Positions 27,145 through 36,181 of a stretch of 64,000 nucleotides of DNA are shown here, one piece after another. The stretch spans positions 23,256 through 87,255 of the forward strand of contig NZ_CAKZNF010000037.1 in assembly GCF_937129435.1 (NCBI RefSeq). The letters are read 5' to 3'. This stretch comes from an uncultured Parasphingopyxis sp. (lineage in GTDB: Bacteria; Pseudomonadota; Alphaproteobacteria; Sphingomonadales; Sphingomonadaceae). Under the pieces are notes generated by a model, which worked only from the letters and a program-made list of their open reading frames with translations, made no database searches and was not told the origin of the DNA. A program made the translations under genes and the position numbers. Position 1 is the first letter of the stretch, and every line of letters starts with the position of its first letter.

Positions 27145-27648
27145 ATGACCGATCGAACCTATAATGTGCTGTTCCTGTGCACCGGGAATTCGGCGCGCTC
27201 GATCCTTGCCGAGGCACTGCTCAACCGCGAAGGCCAAGGGCGTTACCAGGCCTTTTCCGCAGGCAGCCAGCCACGCGGTGAAGTGCATCCGATGGCGCTC
27301 GACCTGCTCGCGCGAAATGGCTTCAAGACCGATGACCTGCGTTCGAAGAGCTGGGACGAATTTGCCGAACCGGGTGCACCGCAGCTCGATTTCGTCTTCA
27401 CCGTTTGCGACAATGCGGCGGGCGAAACCTGCCCCGTCTGGCCCGGCCAGCCGATGAGCGCGCATTGGGGGATCGAGGATCCGGCCACGGTCGAAGGTGA
27501 GGGACAGCGCGCGGCGTTCGAGCGTGCGATGATGTTTCTGCGCAATCGCATCTCGCTGTTCACCGCGCTGCCGCTCGACGCGATCGATGCGATGAGCCTG
27601 AAGGACGAGCTCGACACCATCGGGCGGAGCGAAGGCGCGACCCGATGA
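27145..27648 (+). CDS. arsC: Arsenate reductase, thioredoxin-type (LMW phosphatase fold)
   Basis: 167 residues. The phosphatase loop FLCTGNSARSILAEA supplies nucleophile Cys12 and Arg18. The redox pair is Cys88 and Cys96 in FTVCDNAAGETCPVWPG. DPA near residue 113 gives the general acid region. It reduces As(V) to As(III) using thioredoxin-like electron flow. The gene begins 6 bp after arsI and overlaps aqpS by 4 bp. Slightly longer than the Staphylococcus enzyme, as in proteobacterial homologues. Confidence 0.93.
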   Translation: MTDRTYNVLFLCTGNSARSILAEALLNREGQGRYQAFSAGSQPRGEVHPMALDLLARNGFKTDDLRSKSWDEFAEPGAPQLDFVFTVCDNAAGETCPVWPGQPMSAHWGIEDPATVEGEGQRAAFERAMMFLRNRISLFTALPLDAIDAMSLKDELDTIGRSEGATR

Positions 27649-28355
27649 CCGAGGAAATGATCCGCGACGAGGTGCCGCGCACGGCGCCGCATCCGGGGCT
27701 GGCGCGACGGCTGGGCGCCGAAGCGATCGGCAGCTTCTTCCTGTTCTGCGTCGTGATCGGATCGGGGATCATGGGCGAGACGCTGTCGGGCGGGAATGTC
27801 GCCATCGCGCTGCTCGGCAACACGCTGGCGACCGGGGCGATCCTGTTCGTACTGATCGCGATGCTGGCGCCGATCTCGGGCGCGCATTTCAACCCGGCCG
27901 TGACGCTCGTGGCCGCGATCCGGCGCGAGATCGGAATGGGCGAGGGATTGCTTTATCTCGGGGCACAGCTCGCCGGCGGCATCCTCGGCGTCTGGGCCGC
28001 GCATTACATGTTCGACCTCGACATCCTGCAATGGTCGGAGAAGACGCGCACCGGCGGCGGGCAATGGCTTGGCGAGGGAATCGCGACATTCGGCCTGATC
28101 TTCACCATCCTCGGCGCCGTCCGCTACCGCCCCGAATGGGTGGCCCCAGCCGTCGCGCTGTTCATCACCGCCGGCTACTGGTTCACCAGCTCGACGAGCT
28201 TCGCCAACCCGGCGATCGCGATTGCGCGCTCGCTGTCGGATACGTTCGCCGGGATCGCACCCGCCGATGTGCCGGGCTTCGTATTGGCTCAGATTGCAGG
28301 TGCGCTTTTTGCGGCGGCGTTGGGCGGGTGGCTGTTCGCGAAAGAACTTCCCTAG
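27645..28355 (+). CDS. aqpS: AqpS-like aquaglyceroporin for arsenite
   Basis: 236 residues, six membrane helices. The two pore half-helices carry HFNPAVTLVAAI near residue 84 and FANPAIAIARS near residue 187, both with intact NPA. In Sinorhizobium, AqpS in an arsR-aqpS-arsC-arsH operon lets As(III) made by ArsC leave the cell down its gradient. Here it follows arsC with a 4-bp overlap. No ArsB or Acr3 pump is present in the window, so passive efflux appears to be the exit route. Confidence 0.9.
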   Translation: MTEEMIRDEVPRTAPHPGLARRLGAEAIGSFFLFCVVIGSGIMGETLSGGNVAIALLGNTLATGAILFVLIAMLAPISGAHFNPAVTLVAAIRREIGMGEGLLYLGAQLAGGILGVWAAHYMFDLDILQWSEKTRTGGGQWLGEGIATFGLIFTILGAVRYRPEWVAPAVALFITAGYWFTSSTSFANPAIAIARSLSDTFAGIAPADVPGFVLAQIAGALFAAALGGWLFAKELP

Positions 28356-28368
28356 AAAGCGAGTTCCT

Positions 28369-28462
28369 CGTCATTGCGAGGAGCCGAAGGCGACGAAGCA
28401 ATCCAGGGCCACGAGCGCTGCGGTTTGTTGCCCTGGATTGCTTCGCTTCGCTCGCAATGACG
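28369..28462. repeat. CGTCATTGCGAG-type RPE-like palindromic repeat
   Basis: A 94-bp inverted repeat. The left arm begins CGTCATTGCGAGGAGCCGAA and continues through GAAGCAATCCAGGGC; the right arm GCCCTGGATTGCTTCG ends CTCGCAATGACG. This intergenic palindrome is common in many bacteria. It begins 13 bp after the aqpS stop and may act as the operon's 3' hairpin. Confidence 0.85.
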
Positions 28463-28565
28463 TAAGGCCGGGTTCAAGGGTCACCCTTCAACCCTTCCTT
28501 AACCAAAATTTCAGCCCTTTTCGCGATAAGCGACCGCAATTCAGGCGGCCAGCAAAGGCGGGGCG

Positions 28566-29642
28566 ATGACCGATTTTCGCGAAGCGCGCGCGGCGCTCTG
28601 GGGCTTTCTGGTCCTCGGCTTCTTTTTCTGCGCCGTACTCGGATCGGGCTATGTGAACCCGTCCGATTTCTGGCTGCTCTTCCGCACCTATCTCGGCATG
28701 GGCTTCGCGCTCTGGTTCGCCGTGGGCATCTTCGCGACGGCCGGCATGCTCTGGAAGAACCGTCCGGCAAAAGACGGCACGGCGCCCTCGCCCTTCGTCC
28801 TGATCCGCGGCTGGTTCGAAACGCAATGGGACGAGAACCGTCTTGCGCGCACCCTATGGCCGCCGATTCTCTTCGCGATGCTGCTGACGAGCTTCAACGC
28901 ATTCAAGCAGAAGATCCTCGCAACGCAGGGTTTCGCCTTTGACCCGGTTTTCGCCGAGGCCGACCGCTGGCTGTTCTTCGGCCAGGACGGCTGGCGTTTC
29001 TTCCACGATTGGTTCGGATCGCCGACGGCGACCGGCCTGATCGATGCATCCTATCACGCCTGGTTCGTGCCGATGTCGGTCGGCGTCATGGTCTGCGCCT
29101 TTCTCGGCGCCTCGCATTACCGGCTGCGCACGCAATATCTGCTGACCTATCTGTTCGTCTGGATCGGTCTCGGCAGCGTGATGGCCTTCCTGATGCCGTC
29201 GGCGGGGCCGTGCTTCTACAACCTGCTCGTCGCCCCGCAGCAAAGCTATGCCGAGATGATGGCGGTGCTGAACGCGCACAATGCCGCGCTCGAGGCAAGC
29301 GGCGGCCATGTCCAGGCGTTGTCGAACATGCAGGGCCTGCTGAACGCCCGCGAAGCCGACGGGCTCGTCATCGGCGGCGGCATTTCCGCCATGCCGAGCG
29401 TCCATAACGGCCTGTCGGTGCTCTTCGCCATCGCCGCCTTCCGCTTCAGCCGAGTCGCCGGCTATGCGCTCAGCGCCTATGCCGTGCTGATCTGGGTCGG
29501 CTCGGTCTATCTCGGCTGGCACTACGGGCTGGACGGAATCGTCTCGGCGGTGCTGGTGATCGGGTTTTGGAAGCTGTCGGGAAGATTGGCGGACGCCATC
29601 GCGAGACCGGTGCATCCTTGGAGCAAGCTGGCGGCGGCTTGA
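28566..29642 (+). CDS. PAP2-superfamily membrane phosphatase/phosphotransferase
   Basis: 358 residues, seven or so membrane helices. The catalytic residues appear in the C-terminal half: AMPSVHNGL near residue 278 (PSxH, phosphate-binding histidine) and YLGWHYGLD near residue 318 (the nucleophile-type His and Asp). The arrangement resembles the PAP2_3/Aur1-like subgroup, which includes inositol-phosphoceramide synthase relatives. Sphingomonads contain glycosphingolipids, so a lipid head-group transferase is possible but unproven. It is convergent with gtrA, with one modular repeat between. Confidence 0.82.
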   Translation: MTDFREARAALWGFLVLGFFFCAVLGSGYVNPSDFWLLFRTYLGMGFALWFAVGIFATAGMLWKNRPAKDGTAPSPFVLIRGWFETQWDENRLARTLWPPILFAMLLTSFNAFKQKILATQGFAFDPVFAEADRWLFFGQDGWRFFHDWFGSPTATGLIDASYHAWFVPMSVGVMVCAFLGASHYRLRTQYLLTYLFVWIGLGSVMAFLMPSAGPCFYNLLVAPQQSYAEMMAVLNAHNAALEASGGHVQALSNMQGLLNAREADGLVIGGGISAMPSVHNGLSVLFAIAAFRFSRVAGYALSAYAVLIWVGSVYLGWHYGLDGIVSAVLVIGFWKLSGRLADAIARPVHPWSKLAAA

Positions 29643-29643
29643 T

Positions 29644-29688
29644 TTGTCAGAACCTCGCTAACGCGAGGTCGCCGCTCTACGTCTGACT
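29644..29688. repeat. Modular stop-codon repeat, copy 4 (short form)
   Basis: TTGTCAGA begins two bases after the PAP2 stop codon. It is followed by CCTCGC-TAAC-GCGAGG, a perfect 6-bp stem with a TANC loop, then TCGCCGC. GTCTGAC (29681-29687) ends it. The gtrA stop codon TAG on the minus strand (29687-29689) overlaps the repeat end. The 45-bp element thus fills the whole convergent gap and touches both stop codons. Confidence 0.82.
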
Positions 29689-30082
29689 ATCGAAACGTCC
29701 AACGCCGGTTCAGGTAGAAACTCAGCCACGGCGTCACGAGGACGATCGGCACGAGCGGCCAACTCGGCGACGCGCCCATTCGCACCGCAATCAACCACAC
29801 CCAAAAGCTGTTGAGCGCAAAGCCTGCGAGGTTCACGGCGAGGAACAGCACACCGCTCCGCACGGGGCGGTCGCGCCTACCATGGCCTTCGAAGCTCCAG
29901 CGCGAATGGACGAGATAGCCGATCACCACCGTCGCACCGAAGGCGATGACGTTGGCGATCATCGGGTCGATCCGCACGGGGACGGCCGAAACCCAGTACA
30001 CACCCGCGTAAAAGGCCGTCAGCGCGCCGCCGCTGATCGCATAGCGGACGATCTGCCGCCGAAGCTCGGGCGAAAAAGGCAT
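29687..30082 (-). CDS. GtrA-family membrane protein
   Basis: 131 residues from the ATG at 30082, chosen because GGAG lies six bases upstream; an ATG 12 bp earlier is in frame. Four membrane helices: the first begins IVRYAISGGALTAFYAGVYW, and VTPWLSFYLNRRWTF ends the protein, both typical of GtrA. The family moves polyprenyl-phosphate-linked sugars across the inner membrane or modifies them. The stop codon lies inside a modular repeat. It is divergent from the GT-C-like gene. Confidence 0.9.
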   Translation of the reverse strand: MPFSPELRRQIVRYAISGGALTAFYAGVYWVSAVPVRIDPMIANVIAFGATVVIGYLVHSRWSFEGHGRRDRPVRSGVLFLAVNLAGFALNSFWVWLIAVRMGASPSWPLVPIVLVTPWLSFYLNRRWTFR

Positions 30083-30135
30083 GGCGCGCTCCATCGCAGG
30101 CAGGATTAGGCAAAGATAGTTAACGTTTCTTTCCT

Positions 30136-31950
30136 ATGGATGCCCGCATGACGGAGGCAGGAACCGGCGCGGACGCGCGGGACATGGCGGATCACCGCTT
30201 CTGGCGCGCCCATTGGCTCATCGGCACACTCGTCGCATGGGCGCTGGTCTCGTGCGTCACGCTGCTCGCCAAATGGCAAAGCGTGATGGCGCTCGGCCTT
30301 GGGGATACCGACGATAATTTGCGGCTGGCGCAGGTTCGCGCGTGGCTCGACGGGCAGGGCTGGTACGACCTTCGCCAATATCACCTCGCCCCGCCCGAGG
30401 GCGCCGATATCCACTGGTCGCGCCTGCCGGACCTGCCCATCGCCGCGATCGACCTGCTGCTGACGCCAGTGGTCGGCGCAGAGATGGCCGAGCGCTGGGC
30501 CGTCGCGCTGGCGCCGCTGATCCCCTTCGCCATCGGCCTCATCGCGCTGGCGCTGATCGCGCGGCGGCTGGTTGCACCACATGCTTGGCCGCTGGCGCTG
30601 CTCGCCGCCTGCTGCGCCGGGATCCTGATGCCGATGTGGATGCCGCTGCGGATCGACCATCATGGCTGGCAGCTCGCACTGCTGGCCGTGGCGTTGGCGG
30701 GGCTTGCCGATCCACGTCCGGCACGCGGCGGTGTGACGAGCGGAATCGCGTCCGCGCTGTCGCTCGCCATCGGGCTCGAAATGCTGATCTTCCTCGCGCT
30801 GATCGGCGGCGCGACGGCGCTGTTCTGGGTGCGCTCGCAGGAGCACGCCAGACGCATCGCCGCCTATGGCGCGAGCCTTGCCGGCGGATCGGGCATCGCC
30901 TTCCTGATCTTCGCGTCGGAAGCAAATCGCGCGCCCGTCTGCGACGCGCTCTCGCCCGTTTGGCTATCGGCCGTTGCGGCGGCGGGCGCGGCGCTGGCGC
31001 TGCTCTCGCTCACGCGCAATGAACGCTGGGTCGTCCGGCTGATGCTCGCAGGGATCGCCGGAGCGCTGATCGCCATCGGCTTTGCGCTGCTCTGGCCCGA
31101 TTGCCTCGGCCGCCCCGAAGGCGTGAGCCCCGAACTGCAAGCGCTCTGGCTCGACAATGTGCAGGAGGCCCGGCCGATCTGGCGGCAGGACTGGCAGAAG
31201 GCGCTGATCGTCATCGCGCTGCCGCTCTCCGGCCTTGCGGGTTACGCCATCGGCCTGTGGCGCGCGCGGACGGACATGGCCCGCTTCGCACCGCTGCTCG
31301 CGCTGGCCGCGATGGCGGTGATGAGTATCCTGCTCCTTTTCTGGCAGGTCCGTACGGCGCCCGCCGCGCAGCTCCTCGCCGTGCCCGGCGCCGCGCTGCT
31401 CGGGATGGCGATCATCCCGCCGATGCGGCGCTCGGGCCAAATGCTCGTTCGCGTCTTCGGCACCGTCGCTGCCATCGGCGTGATGACCGGGCTCTGGGCC
31501 GTTGTCCCGATCGCCATGGTGCCCGACGCCGACGCGGCGGAGAGCGAAGCCAGCGACACCGCCGAAGCCGATTGCGGTTCGCTCGAGGCCATGGCGGCGC
31601 TCGACCGCCTGCCGCCCGCGACGATCGTCGCGCCCGTCGATCTGTCGCCGCGCCTGATCGTCGGCACCCATCACAATGCGATCGCGGGTCCCTATCATCG
31701 CAATGGCGAGGCCATGATGGACGTTTTCGAAGGTCTGGGCGGGAACGAGGCGCGGCTGCGCGAAACCGTGGAGCGTTACAGCGCGAGCTATGTGCTCATC
31801 TGTCCCGGCATGAAGGGCGACTGGCTCTACGGCGTCGAGGACGAGGGGCGCACGTTCAACCGGCTTGTTTCGGACGATGCGCCATCCTGGCTGGTATCGG
31901 TCGCGCTGCCCGAAGGCTCGCCCTACAGGTTATGGCGCGTCGTCGAGTAA
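30136..31950 (+). CDS. Polytopic membrane protein, GT-C/STT3-like
   Basis: Up to 604 residues; starts at 30148 and 30184 are also possible, since no strong ribosome-binding site distinguishes them. About 12 membrane helices. After the first helix, GLGDTDDNLRLAQVRAWL offers an acidic DxDD loop, then GADIHWSRLPDLPIA, a layout like the first loop of GT-C glycosyltransferases and STT3. The C-terminal 100 residues are extracytoplasmic. A role in sugar transfer from a polyprenyl donor is inferred; GtrA beside it supports that. The exact family is not recognised. Confidence 0.65.
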   Translation: MDARMTEAGTGADARDMADHRFWRAHWLIGTLVAWALVSCVTLLAKWQSVMALGLGDTDDNLRLAQVRAWLDGQGWYDLRQYHLAPPEGADIHWSRLPDLPIAAIDLLLTPVVGAEMAERWAVALAPLIPFAIGLIALALIARRLVAPHAWPLALLAACCAGILMPMWMPLRIDHHGWQLALLAVALAGLADPRPARGGVTSGIASALSLAIGLEMLIFLALIGGATALFWVRSQEHARRIAAYGASLAGGSGIAFLIFASEANRAPVCDALSPVWLSAVAAAGAALALLSLTRNERWVVRLMLAGIAGALIAIGFALLWPDCLGRPEGVSPELQALWLDNVQEARPIWRQDWQKALIVIALPLSGLAGYAIGLWRARTDMARFAPLLALAAMAVMSILLLFWQVRTAPAAQLLAVPGAALLGMAIIPPMRRSGQMLVRVFGTVAAIGVMTGLWAVVPIAMVPDADAAESEASDTAEADCGSLEAMAALDRLPPATIVAPVDLSPRLIVGTHHNAIAGPYHRNGEAMMDVFEGLGGNEARLRETVERYSASYVLICPGMKGDWLYGVEDEGRTFNRLVSDDAPSWLVSVALPEGSPYRLWRVVE

Positions 31951-31966
31951 AATTGAAACGCACGGC

Positions 31967-32596
31967 TCAGCCGCCGATCCCGAACGTCCCGCCGATTCCA
32001 TCGACCACGAACTGCGTCGCGAGCGCCGCCAGCAGCACACCGAGCAACCGGGTGATCACCGCCTCGATCCGCGCGCCGAGAAGCCGCATGATCGGGCTGG
32101 CGCCGAGCAGCGCCAGCAGCGTCAGCAGCAAAACCGTTGCCATCGCGCCGAGAACGACGAGCGATTCGGTCAGCCCCGTGCTGCGCGCCTCCATCAGCAT
32201 CACCGCCGCGATCGTGCCGGGGCCCGCGATCATCGGCATCGCCATCGGAAAGACCGAGACGTCCTCGACCTCGGGCGTGTCGATGATCTTCTGCGCCCGG
32301 TCCTCGCGCCGCTGCGTGCGCTTCTCGAACACCATTTCGAGCGCGATCAGGAACAACATGATGCCCCCCGCGATGCGGAAGGAATCGAGGCTGATATGGA
32401 GCGCGCCCAACAATTGCTCTCCGAGCAGCGCGAAGAACAGCAGGATGAGCGAGGATACGATGATCGCGCGGATCGCCATCGATCGGCGCTGCGTATCGCT
32501 CGCCTCCGTCGTCAGGCTCGCGAAAATCGGCGCGTTGCCCGGCGGATCGATGATGACGAAAAAGGTCGTCAGCGCGGAGAGATAGAGCTCGATCAT
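31967..32596 (-). CDS. MarC/YhgN-family membrane protein
   Basis: 209 residues from the ATG at 32596. Six hydrophobic helices; VIIDPPGNAPIFASLT near residue 15 and VFPMAMPMIAGPGTIAAVM near residue 118 are the paired signature loops of MarC. The function of MarC is unresolved despite its old antibiotic-resistance name. Its start overlaps the stop of the gene upstream (ATGA), linking it to the SnoaL-like gene and folD. It is convergent with the GT-C-like gene, with 16 bp between. Confidence 0.9.
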   Translation of the reverse strand: MIELYLSALTTFFVIIDPPGNAPIFASLTTEASDTQRRSMAIRAIIVSSLILLFFALLGEQLLGALHISLDSFRIAGGIMLFLIALEMVFEKRTQRREDRAQKIIDTPEVEDVSVFPMAMPMIAGPGTIAAVMLMEARSTGLTESLVVLGAMATVLLLTLLALLGASPIMRLLGARIEAVITRLLGVLLAALATQFVVDGIGGTFGIGG

Positions 32597-33222
32597 CGCG
32601 CGGGTGCCGGTGTCCGGTGTTCGATCACCGTTTCGAATTCGTCGCCGTTGAACATCGTGACCGTCAGAACAGAACCGCCACCCCGTTCGCGTTCCCATCT
32701 CCAGCGCAAGGTCTGGTCGGCGGAGCTTCCGTGCGTCGGAATATAGGCGCCTGCGGGCGCGCCGGTCCGAAACCGGCGAAATTCGCCGTCGCACGCGGCG
32801 CGGCGCACCGTCGGCTGCTCCCCTGCCGCCACCGGCATATCGAGGTCGGCGCCGTCGTCCAGCGTCCAGCGCCAGCTGCCGTCTGCCTGCCGCGCCCAGA
32901 CCGTCACGAAATAACCAACGCGATTGCCTGGCCGAACCCAGGGTCCAGTATTGACCGCCATCGTGCCGTCGCACGAAATAAAGGTTCGCGCCGGCCACCA
33001 GCGCACCGAGATCGGCGGATCGGAAAGGCCATCGAGAATCTCGGAAGCAAAGCCGACGTTCGGCGCAAACATCACCGCGTCGCCACGGGCAAACCGCCGG
33101 AACGCCGTCCACTGGCCGTCGGTCTGCGCCGCTTCGGCAAACGCGCGCTCGGCCGCGATCACTTCGGCCGCCGCATCATGCTCGGCCGACCCCGCCAGCA
33201 GTAGCGCCGCGAGCGCGATCAC
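32593..33222 (-). CDS. Exported SnoaL/NTF2-like protein of unknown function
   Basis: 209 residues. Short signal peptide ([13 protein letters not shown]). The first half reads like a DUF4440/NTF2-type fold: [29 protein letters not shown], then MAVNTGPW and [22 protein letters not shown]. The second half has a C-terminal extension with no recognised family. It overlaps folD by 4 bp upstream and marC by 4 bp downstream. No catalytic residues can be assigned. Confidence 0.7.
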   Translation of the reverse strand: MIALAALLLAGSAEHDAAAEVIAAERAFAEAAQTDGQWTAFRRFARGDAVMFAPNVGFASEILDGLSDPPISVRWWPARTFISCDGTMAVNTGPWVRPGNRVGYFVTVWARQADGSWRWTLDDGADLDMPVAAGEQPTVRRAACDGEFRRFRTGAPAGAYIPTHGSSADQTLRWRWERERGGGSVLTVTMFNGDEFETVIEHRTPAPAR

Positions 33223-34112
33223 AGCCCCTCCGGATCGGGCAGCCCCGCGCGGCGGTGGGCGGCGACGAGAGTGTTGCGCAGCAATACGGCGATCGTCATC
33301 GGCCCGACGCCGCCCGGCACCGGCGTGATCGCCTTGACATGATCGGCCTCCTCATAGGCGACGTCGCCGACGAGCCGCCCGCGCTCCTGACCCGGTTCGG
33401 GGTCGAGCCGGTTGATGCCGACATCGACGACGACCGCGCCGTCCTTGAGCCAGCTTCCGCGCACCATCTCCGGGCGACCGACGGCGGCGACGACGATATC
33501 GGCACGGCGCACGATCTCTTCGAGGTTCCGTGTGCGGCTGTGCGCGATGGTGACCGTGCAATTGGCGTTGACGAGAAGCTGTGCCATCGGGCGTCCGACG
33601 AGCTGCGAGCGGCCCATGATCACGGCATCGAGGCCCGACAGGTCGTCCCCGAGCCGGTCGTGCAGCAGCATCATGCAGCCCCAGGGCGTGCAGGGCCGCA
33701 AGCCGGGTTCGTTGTTCGCGAGCCGCGCGACATTCTCCGCCGTCAGCCCGTCGACATCCTTGGCCGGATCGATCGCGGCGACGACTTCGCCCTCATCATA
33801 ACCGTCCGGCAACGGCAGCTGGACGAGGATACCATCGACGCCCTCGTCTTCGTTGAGTTGGTGAATGAGCGCGATGAGGCTCTCTTGTCCGATATCGGCG
33901 TCGAGCTTGTGTTCGAAACTCTTCATCCCCGCCGCGACCGTGGCCTTGCCCTTGGAACGGACATAGACCTCGCTCGCCGGATCGTTGCCGACGAGCACAA
34001 CGGCAAGCCCCGGCTTCCGGCCGGCCTCGCGCGAAAAGGCGGGGACGGCGGCGGCGATGCGCTCGCGCAGGGCGGCGGCGAAAGCCTTTCCGTCGATGCG
34101 TTCGGCAGCCAT
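33219..34112 (-). CDS. folD: Methylenetetrahydrofolate dehydrogenase/cyclohydrolase
   Basis: 297 residues, normal length. Signatures: [14 protein letters not shown] with the catalytic Lys near residue 56, QLPLPDG, and the C-terminal [16 protein letters not shown]. The Rossmann segment is [17 protein letters not shown]. It interconverts methylene-, methenyl- and formyl-THF for purine and formyl-Met supply. It is in a run yggT-folD-SnoaL-like-marC with tiny gaps or overlaps. Confidence 0.97.
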   Translation of the reverse strand: MAAERIDGKAFAAALRERIAAAVPAFSREAGRKPGLAVVLVGNDPASEVYVRSKGKATVAAGMKSFEHKLDADIGQESLIALIHQLNEDEGVDGILVQLPLPDGYDEGEVVAAIDPAKDVDGLTAENVARLANNEPGLRPCTPWGCMMLLHDRLGDDLSGLDAVIMGRSQLVGRPMAQLLVNANCTVTIAHSRTRNLEEIVRRADIVVAAVGRPEMVRGSWLKDGAVVVDVGINRLDPEPGQERGRLVGDVAYEEADHVKAITPVPGGVGPMTIAVLLRNTLVAAHRRAGLPDPEGL

Positions 34113-34116
34113 GGCG

Positions 34117-34413
34117 CTACACCGTCATCAGCTGCGGCTGCAGATCGACGAGGAATCGCGTCAACAGGTGCAGCAACAGGATCACGACGATCGGCGAGAA
34201 ATCGATGCCGCCGAAATCGGGCATGAAGGCGCGGATCGGCCGGTAGAGCGGGTCGGTCACGCGTTCCAGCAGGTAGAGAAACTGCCGGACGCCCGCATTA
34301 TAGGTGTTGATCACATTGAACGCGACGAGCCAGCTCAGCACGGCCTGGATGATGATCACCCAGATCATGATCTGGATCAGCAGGATGACAACGCCGAGCA
34401 GGGCGTAAAGCAT
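34117..34413 (-). CDS. YggT-family membrane protein
   Basis: 98 residues, two to three helices. [19 protein letters not shown] and [39 protein letters not shown] match the YggT repeat. The family is conserved and has been linked to ion balance and cell-division positioning, but without a settled mechanism. It lies 4 bp upstream of folD and is probably the first gene of that operon. Confidence 0.9.
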   Translation of the reverse strand: MLYALLGVVILLIQIMIWVIIIQAVLSWLVAFNVINTYNAGVRQFLYLLERVTDPLYRPIRAFMPDFGGIDFSPIVVILLLHLLTRFLVDLQPQLMTV

Positions 34414-34492
34414 GGACTGGCTCCTCGTGCGGAGCCCCGCATCTAGCGACTGGGCGGGCGGGGTTCAATGCGGGGAGGCGGAAGTATGTGGT

Positions 34493-34513
34493 TCCTCCCC
34501 GGCACGGGGAGGA
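34493..34513. repeat. TCCTCCCC hairpin at the argB 3' end
   Basis: TCCTCCCC-GGCAC-GGGGAGGA is an 8-bp stem with a 5-nt loop, ending next to the argB stop codon. The same hairpin lies near the stops of nadB (47992-48020) and the TPR gene (16069-16087). No uridine run follows here, so termination by it alone is doubtful. Confidence 0.65.
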
Positions 34514-34514
34514 C

Positions 34515-35420
34515 CTAGACCTTCCTTACCATCGTGCCCACGCCCGCACGCGTGAAGAACTCCAGCAGCAGCCCGTGCGGCACGCGGCCGTCGAGGATCA
34601 CCGCCGCCTCCACGCCCGCCTCGACCGCGTCGATGCACGTGTCGAGCTTGGGGATCATGCCCCCGGAGATCGTGCCGTCCGACTTCAGCACGCCGATGGC
34701 GTCGGGCGTGAGGTCGGTCAGCAGCGCGCCCTGCTTGTCGAGCACCCCGGCAACATCGGTCAGCAGGAAGAGCCGCTTCGCGCCCATCGCCCCGGCGACC
34801 GCGCCCGCCATGGTATCGGCATTGATATTGTAGGTCTGCCCTTCGCCATCGACGCCGACCGGCGCGACGACCGGAATCATGCCCGCTTCGGAAATCGTGT
34901 CGATGATGCTGCGATCCACGGCCACCGGTTCGCCGACAAAGCCGAGATCGACGGCGCGTTCGATATTCGATTCGGGATCGCGCACCGTCCGCTCTATCTT
35001 TCGCGCACGGAGGAAACCGCCATCCTTGCCCGAAATGCCGACTGCGCGGCCGCCCGCCTGCCCGATCCAGCTGACGAGCTCCTTGTTGATCGCACCGGAC
35101 AGCACCATCTCGGCAACCTTCGCCGTCTCGGCATCGGTGACGCGCAATCCGTCGACGAATTCGCTCTCAACGCCCAATTTCTCCAGCATCGCGCCGATCT
35201 GCGGCCCGCCGCCATGGACGACCACCGGGTTGATGCCCACCGCCTTGAGCAAAACGATGTCCTGCGCGAAATCGTGCGCAGCCTGCGCGTCGCCCATCGC
35301 ATGGCCGCCATATTTGACGACGAAGGTCGCGCCGGCGAAGCGCTGCAGATAGGGCAGCGCCTCGACAAGCGTCTCCGCCTTTGCAAGCTGCTGCGGATCG
35401 GGGGCGTGATCGTCGGTCAT
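34515..35420 (-). CDS. argB: Acetylglutamate kinase
   Basis: 301 residues, typical. Signatures: [12 protein letters not shown] near residue 32, [14 protein letters not shown] near residue 66, [17 protein letters not shown] and [18 protein letters not shown]. It phosphorylates N-acetylglutamate in arginine synthesis; this cyclic-pathway enzyme is usually inhibited by arginine, and the long N-terminal helix (about 1-30) fits the arginine-sensitive form. It stands alone between yggT and exoD. Confidence 0.96.
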   Translation of the reverse strand: MTDDHAPDPQQLAKAETLVEALPYLQRFAGATFVVKYGGHAMGDAQAAHDFAQDIVLLKAVGINPVVVHGGGPQIGAMLEKLGVESEFVDGLRVTDAETAKVAEMVLSGAINKELVSWIGQAGGRAVGISGKDGGFLRARKIERTVRDPESNIERAVDLGFVGEPVAVDRSIIDTISEAGMIPVVAPVGVDGEGQTYNINADTMAGAVAGAMGAKRLFLLTDVAGVLDKQGALLTDLTPDAIGVLKSDGTISGGMIPKLDTCIDAVEAGVEAAVILDGRVPHGLLLEFFTRAGVGTMVRKV

Positions 35421-35478
35421 GGCGCGCTTCTTTGCAGGTCGCGCCGCCGGTTTCCAGTACGAACTGGCGCCGTGCCGC

Positions 35479-36108
35479 CTAGCCGTTGACCCAGCCGCCC
35501 GGCATGCCGAAGGGCCACCAGTACCAGGTCAGCCAAATGCTGGGGATGGTCGTCGCGAAGCCGAGTAGCGTCATGACGCCGTCGCGCGCCGTCAGGCCAA
35601 TGCCGAAGAACAGCATCGCAATGGCGGGCACGGTGGCGGCGAATGGCACGAGTTCCATCGGCACCATCATCGCCGATAGGAAGATAAGACATAGCGCAAT
35701 CAGCCAGGACGTGCCGTTGCCTGCTACCCATTCGAGCCGCGGCTGGATGAATCGGTCGCCACGCTCAAGCCATTTGGCCTCCTTCTCGCGGAAGTTGATC
35801 ATCTTCTGCTTGTCGAAACCAATCTTGCGCATCGATTGCGGCATCCAAGGGTGTTTGGCACCGAACGCAAGCTGGACCGAGAGTAAGGAGACGATCGCAC
35901 CCAAAACGACCGGGAGCAACGGAATGCCGCCGACCGGCGAAATGATGATCAGCGCAACGATGACAAGGATCGGACCGAAACTGCGCGTGCCATATTCGTC
36001 GAGCAGGTCGGTCAGGCACACCTTCTCGCCATGCGCGGCATGAATCGCATCGTCGAGCACATCTTCGAGCGGATGTTCGGCATGGGAAGGGAGGGTGTGT
36101 TCGGCCAT
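35479..36108 (-). CDS. exoD: ExoD-family exopolysaccharide protein
   Basis: 209 residues from the ATG at 36108; a start 21 bp earlier is in frame. Four to five helices. The family pattern is [33 protein letters not shown], then [13 protein letters not shown] and [21 protein letters not shown]. ExoD is needed for normal exopolysaccharide and alkali tolerance in rhizobia, with unknown mechanism. It is not adjacent to the prs cluster but may act in the same surface-polymer physiology. Confidence 0.88.
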   Translation of the reverse strand: MAEHTLPSHAEHPLEDVLDDAIHAAHGEKVCLTDLLDEYGTRSFGPILVIVALIIISPVGGIPLLPVVLGAIVSLLSVQLAFGAKHPWMPQSMRKIGFDKQKMINFREKEAKWLERGDRFIQPRLEWVAGNGTSWLIALCLIFLSAMMVPMELVPFAATVPAIAMLFFGIGLTARDGVMTLLGFATTIPSIWLTWYWWPFGMPGGWVNG

Positions 36109-36181
36109 GGCGTGAATTCTATAACGCACTGAAATGGCGAAAGGGTTCCGGCAGGCCGCGAAAAACCCGATGAAATAATGT

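Noticed and set aside
28369..28462. Possible structured RNA or tRNA-like element after aqpS
   Set aside because: It matches the widespread CGTCATTGCGAG intergenic palindrome and lacks tRNA features.
31967..33112. 381-residue frame extending MarC upstream
   Set aside because: The N-terminal part is a shadow of the overlapping SnoaL-like gene; MarC starts at 32596.
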